A stretch of DNA of 64,000 nt from Herpetosiphonaceae bacterium (GCA_036374795.1 DASUTC010000347.1:142501-206500), one strand, 5' to 3'. Counted from the stretch's first letter, positions 8,097 to 18,426 are shown. Numbers and translations are program-made. The notes: generated by a model not told the origin, from the sequence alone.

Positions 8097-11000
8097 GTTG
8101 CGATAACAACCGAGCAGCATTTACGACGAAGATGGCGGCAGACCCTGCGGTTGCCGCGGCGTTGGGCAACGGCGATTCCAACCTGGCGGCAAGCGTCCTT
8201 GAATCGGTGTACCAAACGGCGAAAAGCCAGGCTGAACGAACGGATCAGCGGCAGTGGCGATCCGGGGATATGTCTCCGTCGGCACGCGCGGCTTTCTTGG
8301 CAGCGCAAGCCGGGTGTACCGCGCTCTTCCATCGGATGCTCGCTGCCAAGCTCAAACCACCCGTCCATGGCAAGCCACGTCCAGGCCACTCCCTTGCGCT
8401 GCCGAAAAGCGCGGCTGCTCAAGCAGGCTATGCGGCGATCGAGCAAACGCTCCGCGCGATCGAGCAGGGCAAACCCCTCCCGGACGTGACGCATGATCTG
8501 CTCGCTGCTCGTGGCGTGAGGCAGCACCCATCCGGGCCCCAGCGAACCGTGACGGCACAGATGGATGCCTTGGCTGGTCACCTGGGCACCATCCCGGTCG
8601 ATCCCGATCGACCACCGCTCGCCGGATTCCTCACGGCGCTGATGCGTGGGGCGCTGGACCCTGCAACGATGAGCGAGGACGAGTTGTACCAATCCATGAC
8701 TCGTCTGATCCGTACCGAAGAAATGCAGCAGGCATTCATGCGCGTGCCCCGTCTGCTTGACCTCGCGCGCGGTGATGTGGCGGATGGTGATCCCGCTCTG
8801 CGGCGCGAGCTCGATCGTGCGGCCGAGGGCGTGGTGAGCGCGGCAGACGACCGCGACGAGCCTGTTCCACCTGCGTTAGCGGCAGCCGCAGCGGCCTATC
8901 AGGCCGATCCATCCACGGCGGCGGCATTTGCCGTCGCGCTCGCCGAGACAGCCGGTCTGCCGCGCTGTCCCCAGTGCGGTCAGTTCCAAGATGCCGCAGG
9001 GCAGCATGCCTGTGCGATCCGCAGCGTCATCGACACCTTTCCAGCGCTGCGCGTTCAAACCGAGCCACCGTACCAGGATCGGCAGGGACTGGAGCAGTTG
9101 ACCGCGCCGGCGGTGCATGCGGCGTTGACGAGGGCGGCACAGGGGCTGTGTGGGCCAGCCGTCCCCTCACGCGTGCGGGCGGCGGCCGAAACGTACCTGG
9201 GAGCAACCGCCACCGGTCCGAGCGCGGCGGCAACCCGGGCCTTTGTGGCGATCGTGTGGGCGGCGGGCGAAACGACGCCCGCGACGGAGCAGAGCCACGT
9301 CCGCATGCGCGAGGTGATCGCCCGCCGCATCGAGCAGCTGCCCTGCCTCAATCTGGTGAATGGCATCCATGACCAGGATGCCCGGCCGGCGATTGCGGGA
9401 CTGCGCGGAACAGCCAATGGACTCCTGAGTACGCCCGATGCTCCGATCGATTGGCGTTTGGCTGCCGCGGCGTGGCAGCAGCAGCGTCCGTTCAACGATT
9501 GGTCGCCGACGGCTGCGCATGATGTCGCCTTTGCGCGCTTTCTCGCGGAGACGAGCGGTCTGCTTCGATGCCCGCAGTGCCAGCAGTTCATGTCACCATC
9601 ACGGGACCATGGCTGTCCGGCGATATTGCCTGCCGCACCGATCCAGGTCACGCCGACGATCGTCGCTGTCGCCTCGGGCCGTGGGAGCTTTCCTGCGAGC
9701 TTCCGCCAGCCGAGCCCTGACCTGCAAGCCCTGGTGGACCTGGCGCAGGCACTTGCCGCTGATCCGCAGACGTATGGAACCGCGCGGGGTGCCGCGGCGA
9801 ACTTTCTGATGCGCCTGCACGAGTTGGAAACACGGTATGCCATTGGCGTGCCAGTCGCGTCGCTGGAAGGTGCCTGTCTGGATCTTGCGCGGGCGGCGTG
9901 CGAAGATGCGGGGTTGATCCACTGCGGCGGCTGTCCTGCCTATGTCGCCGACCCAGCGCAGCATGACTGTCCCAATGATGGCTCTGGGTGGTCAGTGCCG
10001 CGGGTGATCGACGAGGCGGTCACGACTCTGGCTACAACGCCGACGCTGGTGGACTGGCTGAACCGTCAGCGCCATGCTGGACTGGCCGCAAGCGACGCGC
10101 TGACCGATGATGAGTTGAGCGCCGTCCTTTCGGCCATGGTCCGCTTTGAGGACGGCGCCATCGACGATGAGCTGTCCACAGGTGCCTACGCGTTGCTTAC
10201 GGCGGTCAAGCAGGTCGGCCGGGTTGGGTTGGATACGCCGCAGCGGGGCGGCACCCTCCAGGAGCGGATCGCGGCGATGGCCTTGGTGGACCTGCTGTGT
10301 CGTCGTGCCGGTCGGCAGCGCTGTCCCGACTGTGGTGCATGGATGGTAGCAGATGGGTCCCACGCCTGCCTGACCCGTCTCGCCCGGCAGGCGACCGCTG
10401 CTGCGCGCTCGCCGGTCGACGTCAGGCAGCGGCTGCAGGCTAGCCAGGATCTCGACGACGACGCGCGTGCGGCTGCCCTGGGCCAGTTGATCGCCGAGGG
10501 TCATGCGGACGCCGTCGTTGGGTGGGTCCGTCAGGAGGAACGCCCACGGCTGCAGGTGCGCACGCTCGTGCAGGCAGCAGCCACGCTGCAGGGCGTGACA
10601 CGCCAGCACACGGTGCAGGCCGCGCTCACCTGCGCTGCTGCGATTGCGGATGATGATGTCCGCGCCCATGCGTTGGTCGAGGTCGCCCGGGCGCTGGGTG
10701 ACCGGGCGAGCGATGGACCCCTTGCGGACCGCGCGCTGGAGCTGGCGAGACGGGTGCGGGTACCCGCCTATCGGGCACGTGCCTTGGCGCAGCTGGTTCC
10801 GCTGACCGCGCCTGACGCGCAAGCAGCGGTCGTGGCGGAAGCCCTGACCGATCTGCAGGCAGGGGTCGATTCCACGATTCAGTATGACGTGTTGAGCACC
10901 CTGGGCGCGACGACCCCAGCAGCCCACCTTGAGCCGGTGGTCCGCGCCACGACCCTCCTGAAGGACACCACCCACCGCGACATTGTCAGATCGATCATCA

Positions 11001-11227
11001 CCGAAACCTTGGCGCGTGGCAGCAGGCATGTCGCCGCCTCGATCATCGTCGATGGCATCCGGTCAGGAGAGCTGCGGTCGAAAGCGATTGTGGAGATTGC
11101 CACCAGCACCACCATTCCCGTTGGAGCCTGGGCCGCGTTCTACCGGGCAGCCGAGCGCATTCGTGCGCCGCGGTGGCGTGCGCCAGCGCTCGCCGCATTA
11201 GAGGACAACGCACGGCGACGGGCCTGA
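8093..11227 (+). CDS. MSCD-family protein 2 with four zinc-knuckle-like motifs and helical repeats
   Basis: 1044 residues. Residues 1-130 are the shared MSCD domain (MSCDNNRAAF, AAAQAGYAAIEQTLRAIEQG). Four CPxC...HxC motifs begin at C292 (CPQCGQFQDAAGQHAC), C493 (CPQCQQFMSPSRDHGC), C611 (CGGCPAYVADPAQHDC) and C744 (CPDCGAWMVADGSHAC), each after helical segments of 100-200 residues. Residues ~770-1044 form Ala-rich helical repeats of HEAT/ARM-like look (HALVEVARALG, RARALAQLVPL). It is probably a cytoplasmic scaffold; no catalytic motif was seen. It is coupled to protein 1 by a 4-base overlap. The function is unknown; the motif family is described here from the sequence alone. Confidence 0.7.
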   Translation: MSCDNNRAAFTTKMAADPAVAAALGNGDSNLAASVLESVYQTAKSQAERTDQRQWRSGDMSPSARAAFLAAQAGCTALFHRMLAAKLKPPVHGKPRPGHSLALPKSAAAQAGYAAIEQTLRAIEQGKPLPDVTHDLLAARGVRQHPSGPQRTVTAQMDALAGHLGTIPVDPDRPPLAGFLTALMRGALDPATMSEDELYQSMTRLIRTEEMQQAFMRVPRLLDLARGDVADGDPALRRELDRAAEGVVSAADDRDEPVPPALAAAAAAYQADPSTAAAFAVALAETAGLPRCPQCGQFQDAAGQHACAIRSVIDTFPALRVQTEPPYQDRQGLEQLTAPAVHAALTRAAQGLCGPAVPSRVRAAAETYLGATATGPSAAATRAFVAIVWAAGETTPATEQSHVRMREVIARRIEQLPCLNLVNGIHDQDARPAIAGLRGTANGLLSTPDAPIDWRLAAAAWQQQRPFNDWSPTAAHDVAFARFLAETSGLLRCPQCQQFMSPSRDHGCPAILPAAPIQVTPTIVAVASGRGSFPASFRQPSPDLQALVDLAQALAADPQTYGTARGAAANFLMRLHELETRYAIGVPVASLEGACLDLARAACEDAGLIHCGGCPAYVADPAQHDCPNDGSGWSVPRVIDEAVTTLATTPTLVDWLNRQRHAGLAASDALTDDELSAVLSAMVRFEDGAIDDELSTGAYALLTAVKQVGRVGLDTPQRGGTLQERIAAMALVDLLCRRAGRQRCPDCGAWMVADGSHACLTRLARQATAAARSPVDVRQRLQASQDLDDDARAAALGQLIAEGHADAVVGWVRQEERPRLQVRTLVQAAATLQGVTRQHTVQAALTCAAAIADDDVRAHALVEVARALGDRASDGPLADRALELARRVRVPAYRARALAQLVPLTAPDAQAAVVAEALTDLQAGVDSTIQYDVLSTLGATTPAAHLEPVVRATTLLKDTTHRDIVRSIITETLARGSRHVAASIIVDGIRSGELRSKAIVEIATSTTIPVGAWAAFYRAAERIRAPRWRAPALAALEDNARRRA

Positions 11228-11426
11228 GGTCACCGGTCAGCCTGCACCACCGCGGCGACGAGGAAGCCGATGAGCCCGATGTCCGTTCGTGGCAAAGTGG
11301 CAGATAACGCGCTGATCTTGGCCACACGGCTTGGTATGCTGGTGGGGGACGACCGAGCGCAGCAAACCACCCAGTGAATCACCACCCACGTTCACGCATG
11401 ACTCTGTATGTTCCTGAGGAGACACT

Positions 11427-11831
11427 ATGCCAGATACGCACCGCCGCTATTTCTTCTATCACAATGCGCAGACCGACTTTTTTGAGCTGGGCTACCTCGC
11501 GGAGGGGCTGCCCGGCGTGGTGCTCTACCGGTCCAGCGCGCTCGGCAGCGGCACCGGCCGTGCCCTGCTGGTGTGGCCGCTCCGGGCGGAGACCCCGCCA
11601 CCGCGTCTGGCCATTCCGGCGTCGCTCATCGCGCAGCCGCCCTTTCGGTTCTGTTCCGCCGCCGAGGCGCTGGCGGCGTTCGAGGCGTCCTTTCGCGACC
11701 TCCGCTGGCTTGGCTTCGAGGACCCCTTCGCCCAGCGCTGCTGGAATGTGCCGGATCTGGTCGCCCAGTTCCAGCGCCAGGTCGCCGCCGATGCCCAGGC
11801 CCGCGCGCGCCACGCGCGGCAGGCGGCCTGA
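11427..11831 (+). CDS. Hypothetical protein (134 aa)
   Basis: Good ribosome site (GAGGAGA) before the ATG. The protein starts MPDTHRRYFFYHNAQTDFFE and contains an aromatic-rich N-terminal half, then a helical C-terminus ending in AQARARHARQAA. No membrane segment or known motif. It sits between MSCD protein 2 and the ParB-like genes, in the same direction, so it probably belongs to the same cluster. Family not recognised. Confidence 0.6.
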   Translation: MPDTHRRYFFYHNAQTDFFELGYLAEGLPGVVLYRSSALGSGTGRALLVWPLRAETPPPRLAIPASLIAQPPFRFCSAAEALAAFEASFRDLRWLGFEDPFAQRCWNVPDLVAQFQRQVAADAQARARHARQAA

Positions 11832-12017
11832 TCGACAGCCCCCATCCCCCAACAGTCCCGCTCAGCGGATAGGCCATCACCGACACCGATTGGCAGATAA
11901 GCCGCACCCCAGCCCGCTTCTGCTGCGCTATGCTGGATGCTGCAAGCTGTCTCGGCGGGAATGTCGCTGCCCTGGATGCGCCAGGAGCGAGCACCGCCCG
12001 TGTCCAAAGGATGACCG

Positions 12018-13316
12018 ATGCCGAACCACCCGACCCCCGCACCCACCGACGCGCCTGACGTGGCCGTCGCCGATCAGCTGGCTGGCCTGCCGCTGCGGAT
12101 CGCCCTCGTCGATCTGGACGAGGATCTGACCCAGCCACGCCAGGAGTTTCCCGACGATCGCCAGCAGGAGCTGACCGCGAGCGTCGCCGCCGCCGGCATC
12201 CAGCAGCCGCTGCTCGTCCGTCCCGTGGGGAACGGCCGCTATGTCGTGGTCGATGGCGCCCGCCGCAAGCGCGCGGCGGAGGCGGCGGGCCTCCGCGAGG
12301 TACCCTGTGTCCTGTGCGACGAGGTGAATTGGCTTGCTGTCAAGCAGAGTCAGCTCATCACGAATGGCTTTCACCAGTCCCTGACGCCGCTGGAGCTGGC
12401 CCAGACGCTGGAGCTGCTCTGGCTCGGCCACCAGATCGCCGCCTTTGAAGCCGATGCGGGCGATGATGGCACGCAGACGGCGGTGCTCGTGGCGGCGGCG
12501 GGCAGTCCCGCCCGGCAGATCGCGGCGCTGCGCGACCGGCTCTGCGCGCTGTCCGGCTTTCCGAACCGCGACGCCTACCTGAGCAGCGGCGCCCACGTCC
12601 GCGTGTCCTGGACGACGGTCTTGGAGGCCATTGGCCTGGTGCAGATGACCGCTGACCAGCGCAAGCGTCTGCTGAGCCTGCTCGACCTGTCGCTGGAGGC
12701 CCAGGACGCGCTGGCCGGCGTCGACGTGAGCCAGCGCACCTTGCGGGAGCTGGCGCAGCGTCCGCCGGACGAGCAGCAGGCGCTCATCGCGCAGGCGCAG
12801 GATCAGGACGATGTCGGCGCGGCGCTGCGGCAGGCACTGAGCGCGCCGCTGCAGACCGACGCTGCACCGGAGCGGATCGCTGACTGGTCGCCCGAAGCCC
12901 TGGCCCAGGCTCTGGATGCGGCAGACACCGCGGACGCACCCAGCTCCGCCCGAGCCGGGCAGCGGGCTGCGCGCGGCGATCCTGACGACGGGCTGCCGCT
13001 GGATGTGGATGCCGATCAGCGCGCGACGTTTGAACCCGATCCGACGCTGGCGCTGCCGTTTTCAACCGGTCCAGGCCGGAAGCTGGTCTCGGAGCGGGGC
13101 GACATTGGCCGGGGCTCGCTGCCGCCGGATGGTCACGAGTATTGGTCCGAGGACGAAGCACTGCAGCTCTCCGGCGCGCTTGAGGCCGCCCTGAAGGTGC
13201 TGGACGGTGTCGGGCCGGGCTATCTGTCGGAGCAGCACTGCGGCTGGCTGCAACCGATGTGGCAGGAACTGGTCCTCCGCCTTGATGCTGCCGGGCTGGC
13301 GGCCCAGCCGGACTAG
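12018..13316 (+). CDS. ParB/Spo0J-like protein 1 (degenerate GERR box)
   Basis: 432 residues. Residues ~15-110 form a ParB N-terminal domain: LPLRIALVDLDEDLTQPRQE, SVAAAGIQQPLLVRPVG, then VVVDGARRKRAAEAAG. ParB proteins bind CTP and DNA and load onto centromere sites. Here the usual GERRxRA box reads GARRKRA, so the Glu is lost. The middle is a helical region with a possible HTH; the C-terminus is acidic and then helical. A second ParB-like gene follows 51 bases later. No ParA gene is visible, so a classical partition pair is not shown. The proteins may instead act as regulators or nuclease-like ParB relatives. Confidence 0.7.
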   Translation: MPNHPTPAPTDAPDVAVADQLAGLPLRIALVDLDEDLTQPRQEFPDDRQQELTASVAAAGIQQPLLVRPVGNGRYVVVDGARRKRAAEAAGLREVPCVLCDEVNWLAVKQSQLITNGFHQSLTPLELAQTLELLWLGHQIAAFEADAGDDGTQTAVLVAAAGSPARQIAALRDRLCALSGFPNRDAYLSSGAHVRVSWTTVLEAIGLVQMTADQRKRLLSLLDLSLEAQDALAGVDVSQRTLRELAQRPPDEQQALIAQAQDQDDVGAALRQALSAPLQTDAAPERIADWSPEALAQALDAADTADAPSSARAGQRAARGDPDDGLPLDVDADQRATFEPDPTLALPFSTGPGRKLVSERGDIGRGSLPPDGHEYWSEDEALQLSGALEAALKVLDGVGPGYLSEQHCGWLQPMWQELVLRLDAAGLAAQPD

Positions 13317-13367
13317 GCGCGTCGGGACTCGGGTCTGAACGAAGGCGACCAAAGGCGCAGGACGATC

Positions 13368-14543
13368 ATGCAGACATCTTCCCCCCAATCTGGCGCGGCC
13401 CGTGCTGCTGCGAGCGGCCCGGCGGCTGATCCGGGACCGCCCACGCTCCAGGTGCTGCCCGTGGCGGCGATTCGGACCACGGCGCAGAACCCACGGGCCA
13501 CCGAGACGGCACTGGACGATCTGATCGCCAGCCTGGCCGTCGAGTCCGAGCCGTATCTCGCGCAGCCGCCGTTGGTCGAGGACCGCGGCGACGGCGCGTA
13601 CCGGATCATCGCCGGCGAGCGGCGCGTGCGCGCGGTGACCGCGGCCGGCTGGGCGACGCTGGCCTGTCTGGTCTATCCCGCGCTTGATCCGGCCCTGGCC
13701 CACGAACTGCGCCTGGTCGAGAACCTCCACCGCGCCGCCCTCGATGCCCTGGACGAAGCCTGCGCGCTCCGCATCGCCTGGTTCCGCGCCAATGCCGATG
13801 CGCTGGGCGTCGGCGTCGCCGCACGGGACATCCTCGGACGGGAGCACCCGCCGACCGAGACGCTCGCGCAGCTGGGGGCGCTCCTCGCCACGGTGGGCTT
13901 CGCGCCGACCCGTCCGGTGGTGACCTGGGAGCAGGTGCTGGACCGCTTGGGGCTGGATCTCAGTCCGGCGCAGCGGAAGCGCCGGATGCGGTTGTTGTCG
14001 CTCGACAGCGCGGTGCAGGCGCAGGCCCGCGTGCTGGACCTCAGTCCGGCGGCGATGCGGGCGCTGGGGACGCTGGAGCCGGCCCAGCAACAGCGGCTGC
14101 TGCAGGAGGTTGCGGAGGACCCGCGCCTGGCCCGGAAGATTCGCCGCATCGCCAGCACGGTGACCAAGGGTACCTACACGCTGGACCAGGCGCTCGACGA
14201 GGCCCGCGGCCGGGTGCGGTTCGCGGCCGATCCGGACGGCGGCGCGGCCCGCGAGCTGCCAGCCCTGAGCGGGGACGCCGATGTGGGGGAACCAGGTGCG
14301 GCTGGGGGACCGGATGACGCGGCCGTGGCCGCTGCGGACAGCGGCCCTCCCCAACCGGATCAGACGGTGATCGATGCGGTCATGGAGCTGATTAACGTCG
14401 CCAGTTCCGTGACGTCCGCCGTCGCCACCTTCAAACGCGCCATCGGCACCCAGTCGATCGCCGCGCTGGGCGAGCCCTGGGGCGGCTATGCCCAGTACGC
14501 GCTCGCCCTGCTGCGCGATGCGACCACGGAGCTTCCAACCTGA
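13368..14543 (+). CDS. ParB/Spo0J-like protein 2
   Basis: 391 residues. The ParB-like N-terminus covers about residues 25-110: LQVLPVAAIRTTAQNPRATE, then RIIAGERRVRAVTAAGW with an intact GERR box and HELRLVENLHRAALDALDEA, the typical helix after it. It differs clearly from the preceding ParB-like protein, so the pair is not a recent duplication. Residues ~155-250 hold helical, HTH-like segments (LDRLGLDLSPAQRKRRMRLL), and the C-terminus is acidic and low in complexity before a final helix. It lies 41 bases before the AAA+ gene, so transcription together is likely. Whether it partitions DNA or serves the MoxR-VWA pair cannot be decided. Confidence 0.7.
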   Translation: MQTSSPQSGAARAAASGPAADPGPPTLQVLPVAAIRTTAQNPRATETALDDLIASLAVESEPYLAQPPLVEDRGDGAYRIIAGERRVRAVTAAGWATLACLVYPALDPALAHELRLVENLHRAALDALDEACALRIAWFRANADALGVGVAARDILGREHPPTETLAQLGALLATVGFAPTRPVVTWEQVLDRLGLDLSPAQRKRRMRLLSLDSAVQAQARVLDLSPAAMRALGTLEPAQQQRLLQEVAEDPRLARKIRRIASTVTKGTYTLDQALDEARGRVRFAADPDGGAARELPALSGDADVGEPGAAGGPDDAAVAAADSGPPQPDQTVIDAVMELINVASSVTSAVATFKRAIGTQSIAALGEPWGGYAQYALALLRDATTELPT

Positions 14544-14584
14544 GCCTTGGCATTGCACGAGTACACCGTGAAAGGAATTTGTCC

Positions 14585-17500
14585 ATGTCCTGCGATGGCA
14601 ACCGCAACAAATACTTTGCCCATGTGTGCAGCCCTGGCAGCGCCGCAGCCGCCGCGTTCGGTGGTCAGGCCGAGGCCCAGGCGGCGCTGGAACAGATCTT
14701 CGCCACCGCCCGCAGCCAGCCGGTGACCGATCAGCAGCTGCCCAAGCTGGCCGAGATCAGCACCCGGGCCCTGTTTGCACAGATGCAGGTCGCCCAGCTG
14801 AAGCCACCAACGCACTCGGCGTCTGGGCTGCCCCGCGCCGATGCCCAGCGCGGCTACCACGTCGTCTATCAAACCCTGGAAGCGCTCAAACGGGGCCAGA
14901 CCCTGCCCTCGCTCGCCCGCCAGGTGCTGGCGGCACGCCAGGAGCAGCGGACGATCGACGCGCGGGGCCTGAACGCGATCGGGCGGTTGCACTGCACCTC
15001 GTGCGGCCAGTTCGTCAAGCCGCAGGGCGGCCACATCTGTCCGCCCACGGCGACGCCGGAGGCCATGGGTCGCGCGCTGCGGCGTCGCCTCCGGGTGCCC
15101 GCGACCGCCTATCCGGAGGGCGTGCTGGCGAAGCTGATCGAGCAGGCCAGGCAGGGCCCCATTCAGATGACCCACGGCGTCAGCGGCGAGCAGGTCGCGG
15201 TGACGCTGGACGGGTTGCCGCAGGCGCTGGGCGGAGGCTTTCTGCCCGATTGGTTCCGCAGTGAATCCGGCTTTGCGCTGGCCCAGGCGGTGGGTGGGCG
15301 CGTCGTCCCAGTCTTCGACGCCACCGGCTTGCAGCGCGTGGCGCTCGCGCCGACGGCGATCGGGCAAGCCGCCCAGGCATATGGCCGGCAGCTCGCGCCG
15401 GGGGCCGTGCCCGGAACTGCCGCGTCCGTGCCGAGTTTACCGGCGCATCAGGTCGCGACGGCGGCGACCACCAGCGTCACGGGCGGACAGCCCTACGATG
15501 TGGGCCATTTCATCGGAACCGAGTATCGCAAAACGGACGCGCTCGGCACGCCGGTGACGGTCCAGGGCAAAACCTACACCGTCGGGCAGCGCGTAACGAG
15601 TCCGAACGCCTGGGGCAGCGCCCGCCACAGCGGCGTGGAGCCCGTGCCAGGTGCCACCAAGCGCAATCCCCATCCCACCAATCCGAGCGTGGGGGTGGGC
15701 CGCACCACCTATGCGGCGGTGGGGCTGCTCCTCGACGGCGAGATCGTGGAAACCAGCGATGGCACGGTGGAGGTCTATACCAAGGGCCGCGGGCAGCTGC
15801 TCAGCGTGTACGATCCCGCCACCCAGACCGTCGGCGATACGCAGGGCGCGACGAACGCCTCGGCCGAGCAAGTGGCGGCGGTGATGGCGTACCTGGCCCT
15901 GCATCCGCAGACGGCCTCCGATGTCGCGCTGGCGAACGACCTGATTCGCGCCCAGCAGGGGACCGGCGAGCCGCTGGCTGCCGCGGATGGGGCCTATATC
16001 GCGTTCAAAAATGGTCCGCTGGCCGGGAATGGAACGATCACCTTTGGTGGTCAGGTCGGCACCCAGAAGTGTCCCGCGTGCGGGCAGTTCATGGGCGACG
16101 CGCACGTGTGTCCCGCGGCGGGCGCGAGCGCCGCAGTGGCGCCCGCTGCAGGTGCTGCAGCCCCGGCCACCCCGGCACCGGCCCCCTTCGATCCGGCGAC
16201 GGGTGGCGTCAACCCCGCGACGGGCTTCTATGACACGCCCACTGATCCGTATGCGCCGATTCTGGCGGATGGCGCGGGGACCGCTGCGGAGACCGGCCCG
16301 GTCGCCGCGGTCGCCGCGCCGGCAGCCGAGGCGTCAACGGCGGCATCCGTACCAGATGCCGTGGCGCCGATCTCGCCGAGCGCCGATCCCCAGTCTCCGG
16401 TGGAGGAGCCGGTCGCCGCGCCACCGCGCGAGGGTGCCGCCCCCACCGTGGCGATTGGCGCGCCGGAGGGGACGGGTGCGGCACCTCCGGTCCCGCCGAT
16501 CGCGGTCACGGTCGAGCCGAAGATCGAGGTCACCGTTCCCCTGGATGCCGACGCCTTTGCCGCGGCGCTCGCGGCCAATCTGCGGACCATCGCACCCACG
16601 GCGGCGACCCAGGCGACCACCGCGACCGATCTGTCCGAGGTGGGCGCGGCGATGCGCGAGCTGGCGGCGGCGATGCAGGCCGTCGCGGCGACGGGCCAGG
16701 GCCTGCCGGTCGGCGAGGCGGGCGGGCGACGGCGGCGTGGGCGGACCCAGGCGGACGATCCGACCACGGAGCGCCCGGCGCCGGATGAGGAGCGCACGGG
16801 ACCGCGCGTGCGCACGGCGGGGAAGCCGATCGACATCACCCGGCCGAAAACCGCGCAGGAACATATTGTGGATCTGGTCGTCCTCGACGCGCCCGATCCG
16901 TTCTTGACCAACGTGCCGCGCGCCGTCGGCGGCGATCTCGACCGGCCGCTGACCGAACGGGTGCCGGACGTCGATCCGAACTTCGCGATCAACGAGCAAA
17001 CCGAGAAGATTCTGCGCACCATGTCGGCGATGCTCCAGCTCGGCGGCGGCAAAGCCCAGAACACCTGGTCACGGGCGTTTGGCATCTACGGCCCGCCCGG
17101 CACCGGCAAGAATACGACCGCGCGCCAGCTGGCGGCGTCGATCAAAACCCGCGACGCACAGGGGAACATCACCCAGGGCATGAACTACGCCGAGGTGAAT
17201 ATCACCCCCGAATCGTCGATGGACGAGATGATTGGCACGACGATCTTGACGACCGATCCCCAGTCAGGCGCCACCGTGTCGAAGGTTGCGCTCGGCAAGA
17301 TCGGCCTGGCGGCGGCAATGGGCTCGGTGATCTGCGTCAACGAGATCGTGCGCAACCCCAAGCTGGCGACGGCGCTCCAGTCGATGCTGGAAGACGGCGA
17401 GATCCACGTCAACAGTCCGGAGACGGGCGACCTGATCAAGGTGCCGGTGCATCCCTCGACGGTGTTTGTGCTGACCTGGAATCCGGGCAACGAGGGTGAT

Positions 17501-18025
17501 CCGGACCGCCCGGCGCAGGCGCCACTGGAGCGGATTATTCCGCTGCACCTGGGCGCGCCGAGCGCGAAAGAGCAGGAGGGGCGGATCGACGCGTTCTTCG
17601 CGCAGTTCGGCACGCCGGACCCGGGGGGCAGCACCACGGCGGCAGACAACGAACGGCGGCGGCAGGAGATCCTGGCGAACACCTACGGGATTCCGAGTGG
17701 TCAGGCGCTGATTCCGAGCGCGGCGGAAAAGGCGGCGGCGGTCCGCCTGTTCAACGAGCTGGGGCAGCTGGCGAGCGGGTTTGGCGGCGGACGCAAGCTG
17801 GGGTTGAACAGCGACACGCCGACGGCGCCGGGTCCTCGTCGCCTCAACAGATTCATGGCGATCGGCAAGACCCAGGGCTGGCTCTCGGCGTTGGAGACGC
17901 TGAAAATTTCATGCGATCAAGATGACACCTTCGACGAGCAATGGCGTCTCGTGCAGGAAACCTTCGCCCGCCATTTCGGCGACGACGGCGAGGCCCTGAG
18001 CCGGTCAGCACCGGCGCAGGATTAG
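14585..18025 (+). CDS. MSCD-family protein 3: MoxR/CobS-type AAA+ ATPase
   Basis: 1146 residues. The ATG at 14585 is chosen (AAAGGA eight bases upstream, N-terminus MSCDGNRNKYFAHV like its relatives). In order: MSCD domain (1-125); zinc motif CTSCGQF...HIC from C137; an unknown region including GRTTYAAVGLLLDGEIVE; second zinc motif CPACGQFMGDAHVC from C496; an Ala/Pro-rich linker; then an AAA+ domain of ~300 residues. Walker A is GPPGTGKN (836-843). Walker B reads VICVNEI with Asn in place of the usual Asp before E920. TWNPG serves as sensor 1. MoxR/CobS ATPases remodel substrates with a VWA partner, which is encoded next. The Walker B change may lower ATP turnover. Confidence 0.8.
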   Translation: MSCDGNRNKYFAHVCSPGSAAAAAFGGQAEAQAALEQIFATARSQPVTDQQLPKLAEISTRALFAQMQVAQLKPPTHSASGLPRADAQRGYHVVYQTLEALKRGQTLPSLARQVLAARQEQRTIDARGLNAIGRLHCTSCGQFVKPQGGHICPPTATPEAMGRALRRRLRVPATAYPEGVLAKLIEQARQGPIQMTHGVSGEQVAVTLDGLPQALGGGFLPDWFRSESGFALAQAVGGRVVPVFDATGLQRVALAPTAIGQAAQAYGRQLAPGAVPGTAASVPSLPAHQVATAATTSVTGGQPYDVGHFIGTEYRKTDALGTPVTVQGKTYTVGQRVTSPNAWGSARHSGVEPVPGATKRNPHPTNPSVGVGRTTYAAVGLLLDGEIVETSDGTVEVYTKGRGQLLSVYDPATQTVGDTQGATNASAEQVAAVMAYLALHPQTASDVALANDLIRAQQGTGEPLAAADGAYIAFKNGPLAGNGTITFGGQVGTQKCPACGQFMGDAHVCPAAGASAAVAPAAGAAAPATPAPAPFDPATGGVNPATGFYDTPTDPYAPILADGAGTAAETGPVAAVAAPAAEASTAASVPDAVAPISPSADPQSPVEEPVAAPPREGAAPTVAIGAPEGTGAAPPVPPIAVTVEPKIEVTVPLDADAFAAALAANLRTIAPTAATQATTATDLSEVGAAMRELAAAMQAVAATGQGLPVGEAGGRRRRGRTQADDPTTERPAPDEERTGPRVRTAGKPIDITRPKTAQEHIVDLVVLDAPDPFLTNVPRAVGGDLDRPLTERVPDVDPNFAINEQTEKILRTMSAMLQLGGGKAQNTWSRAFGIYGPPGTGKNTTARQLAASIKTRDAQGNITQGMNYAEVNITPESSMDEMIGTTILTTDPQSGATVSKVALGKIGLAAAMGSVICVNEIVRNPKLATALQSMLEDGEIHVNSPETGDLIKVPVHPSTVFVLTWNPGNEGDPDRPAQAPLERIIPLHLGAPSAKEQEGRIDAFFAQFGTPDPGGSTTAADNERRRQEILANTYGIPSGQALIPSAAEKAAAVRLFNELGQLASGFGGGRKLGLNSDTPTAPGPRRLNRFMAIGKTQGWLSALETLKISCDQDDTFDEQWRLVQETFARHFGDDGEALSRSAPAQD

Positions 18026-18074
18026 CCCGCAGGGGACGCGCCGACGGCTGCGGCTCCGGTGTGCCACGCATCCA

Positions 18075-18314
18075 TCAGGTGACACCGGGCGGGGGTGGGG
18101 GCGTCGGGCCAGCGCCCCGGGAGGGCGGGAGGCGGCGGAGATAGAGGACCCCGGTGGTGGGATTCCAACTGGTCGCGGCGATCCCGGCGGTCTGGAGGTC
18201 GGCGTCGGCGTCCTGAAACAGGGTCCAGCCCGGATCGCCGGCGGCCAGGATGATGATCCGGGTGGCGTCGGGAAAGGCCCGGCGGGCCAGGGCTTCAAGC
18301 TCGGTGTCCTGCAT
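18075..18314 (-). CDS. Small hypothetical protein (79 aa)
   Basis: Antisense to its neighbours, in the ~400-base gap between the AAA+ and VWA genes. It reads MQDTELEALARRAFPDATRI, then GDPGWTLFQDADADLQTAGI and LYLRRLPPSRG, a well-behaved alpha/beta-like composition before a Pro-rich tail. No strong ribosome site precedes it. No other feature is seen in this gap. It could be a genuine small gene or chance. Confidence 0.35.
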   Translation of the reverse strand: MQDTELEALARRAFPDATRIIILAAGDPGWTLFQDADADLQTAGIAATSWNPTTGVLYLRRLPPSRGAGPTPPPPPGVT

Positions 18315-18426
18315 GGCGGTATCGTACCATGACGCCGCCGGTGTGGGTAGCGGCCCGCGGCGGTGGACCGGCGAGGGCCTGCCGCGGTCGAATCAGGCAG
18401 TCGGTGAAGCGAAAGGTCCGTAGTAT

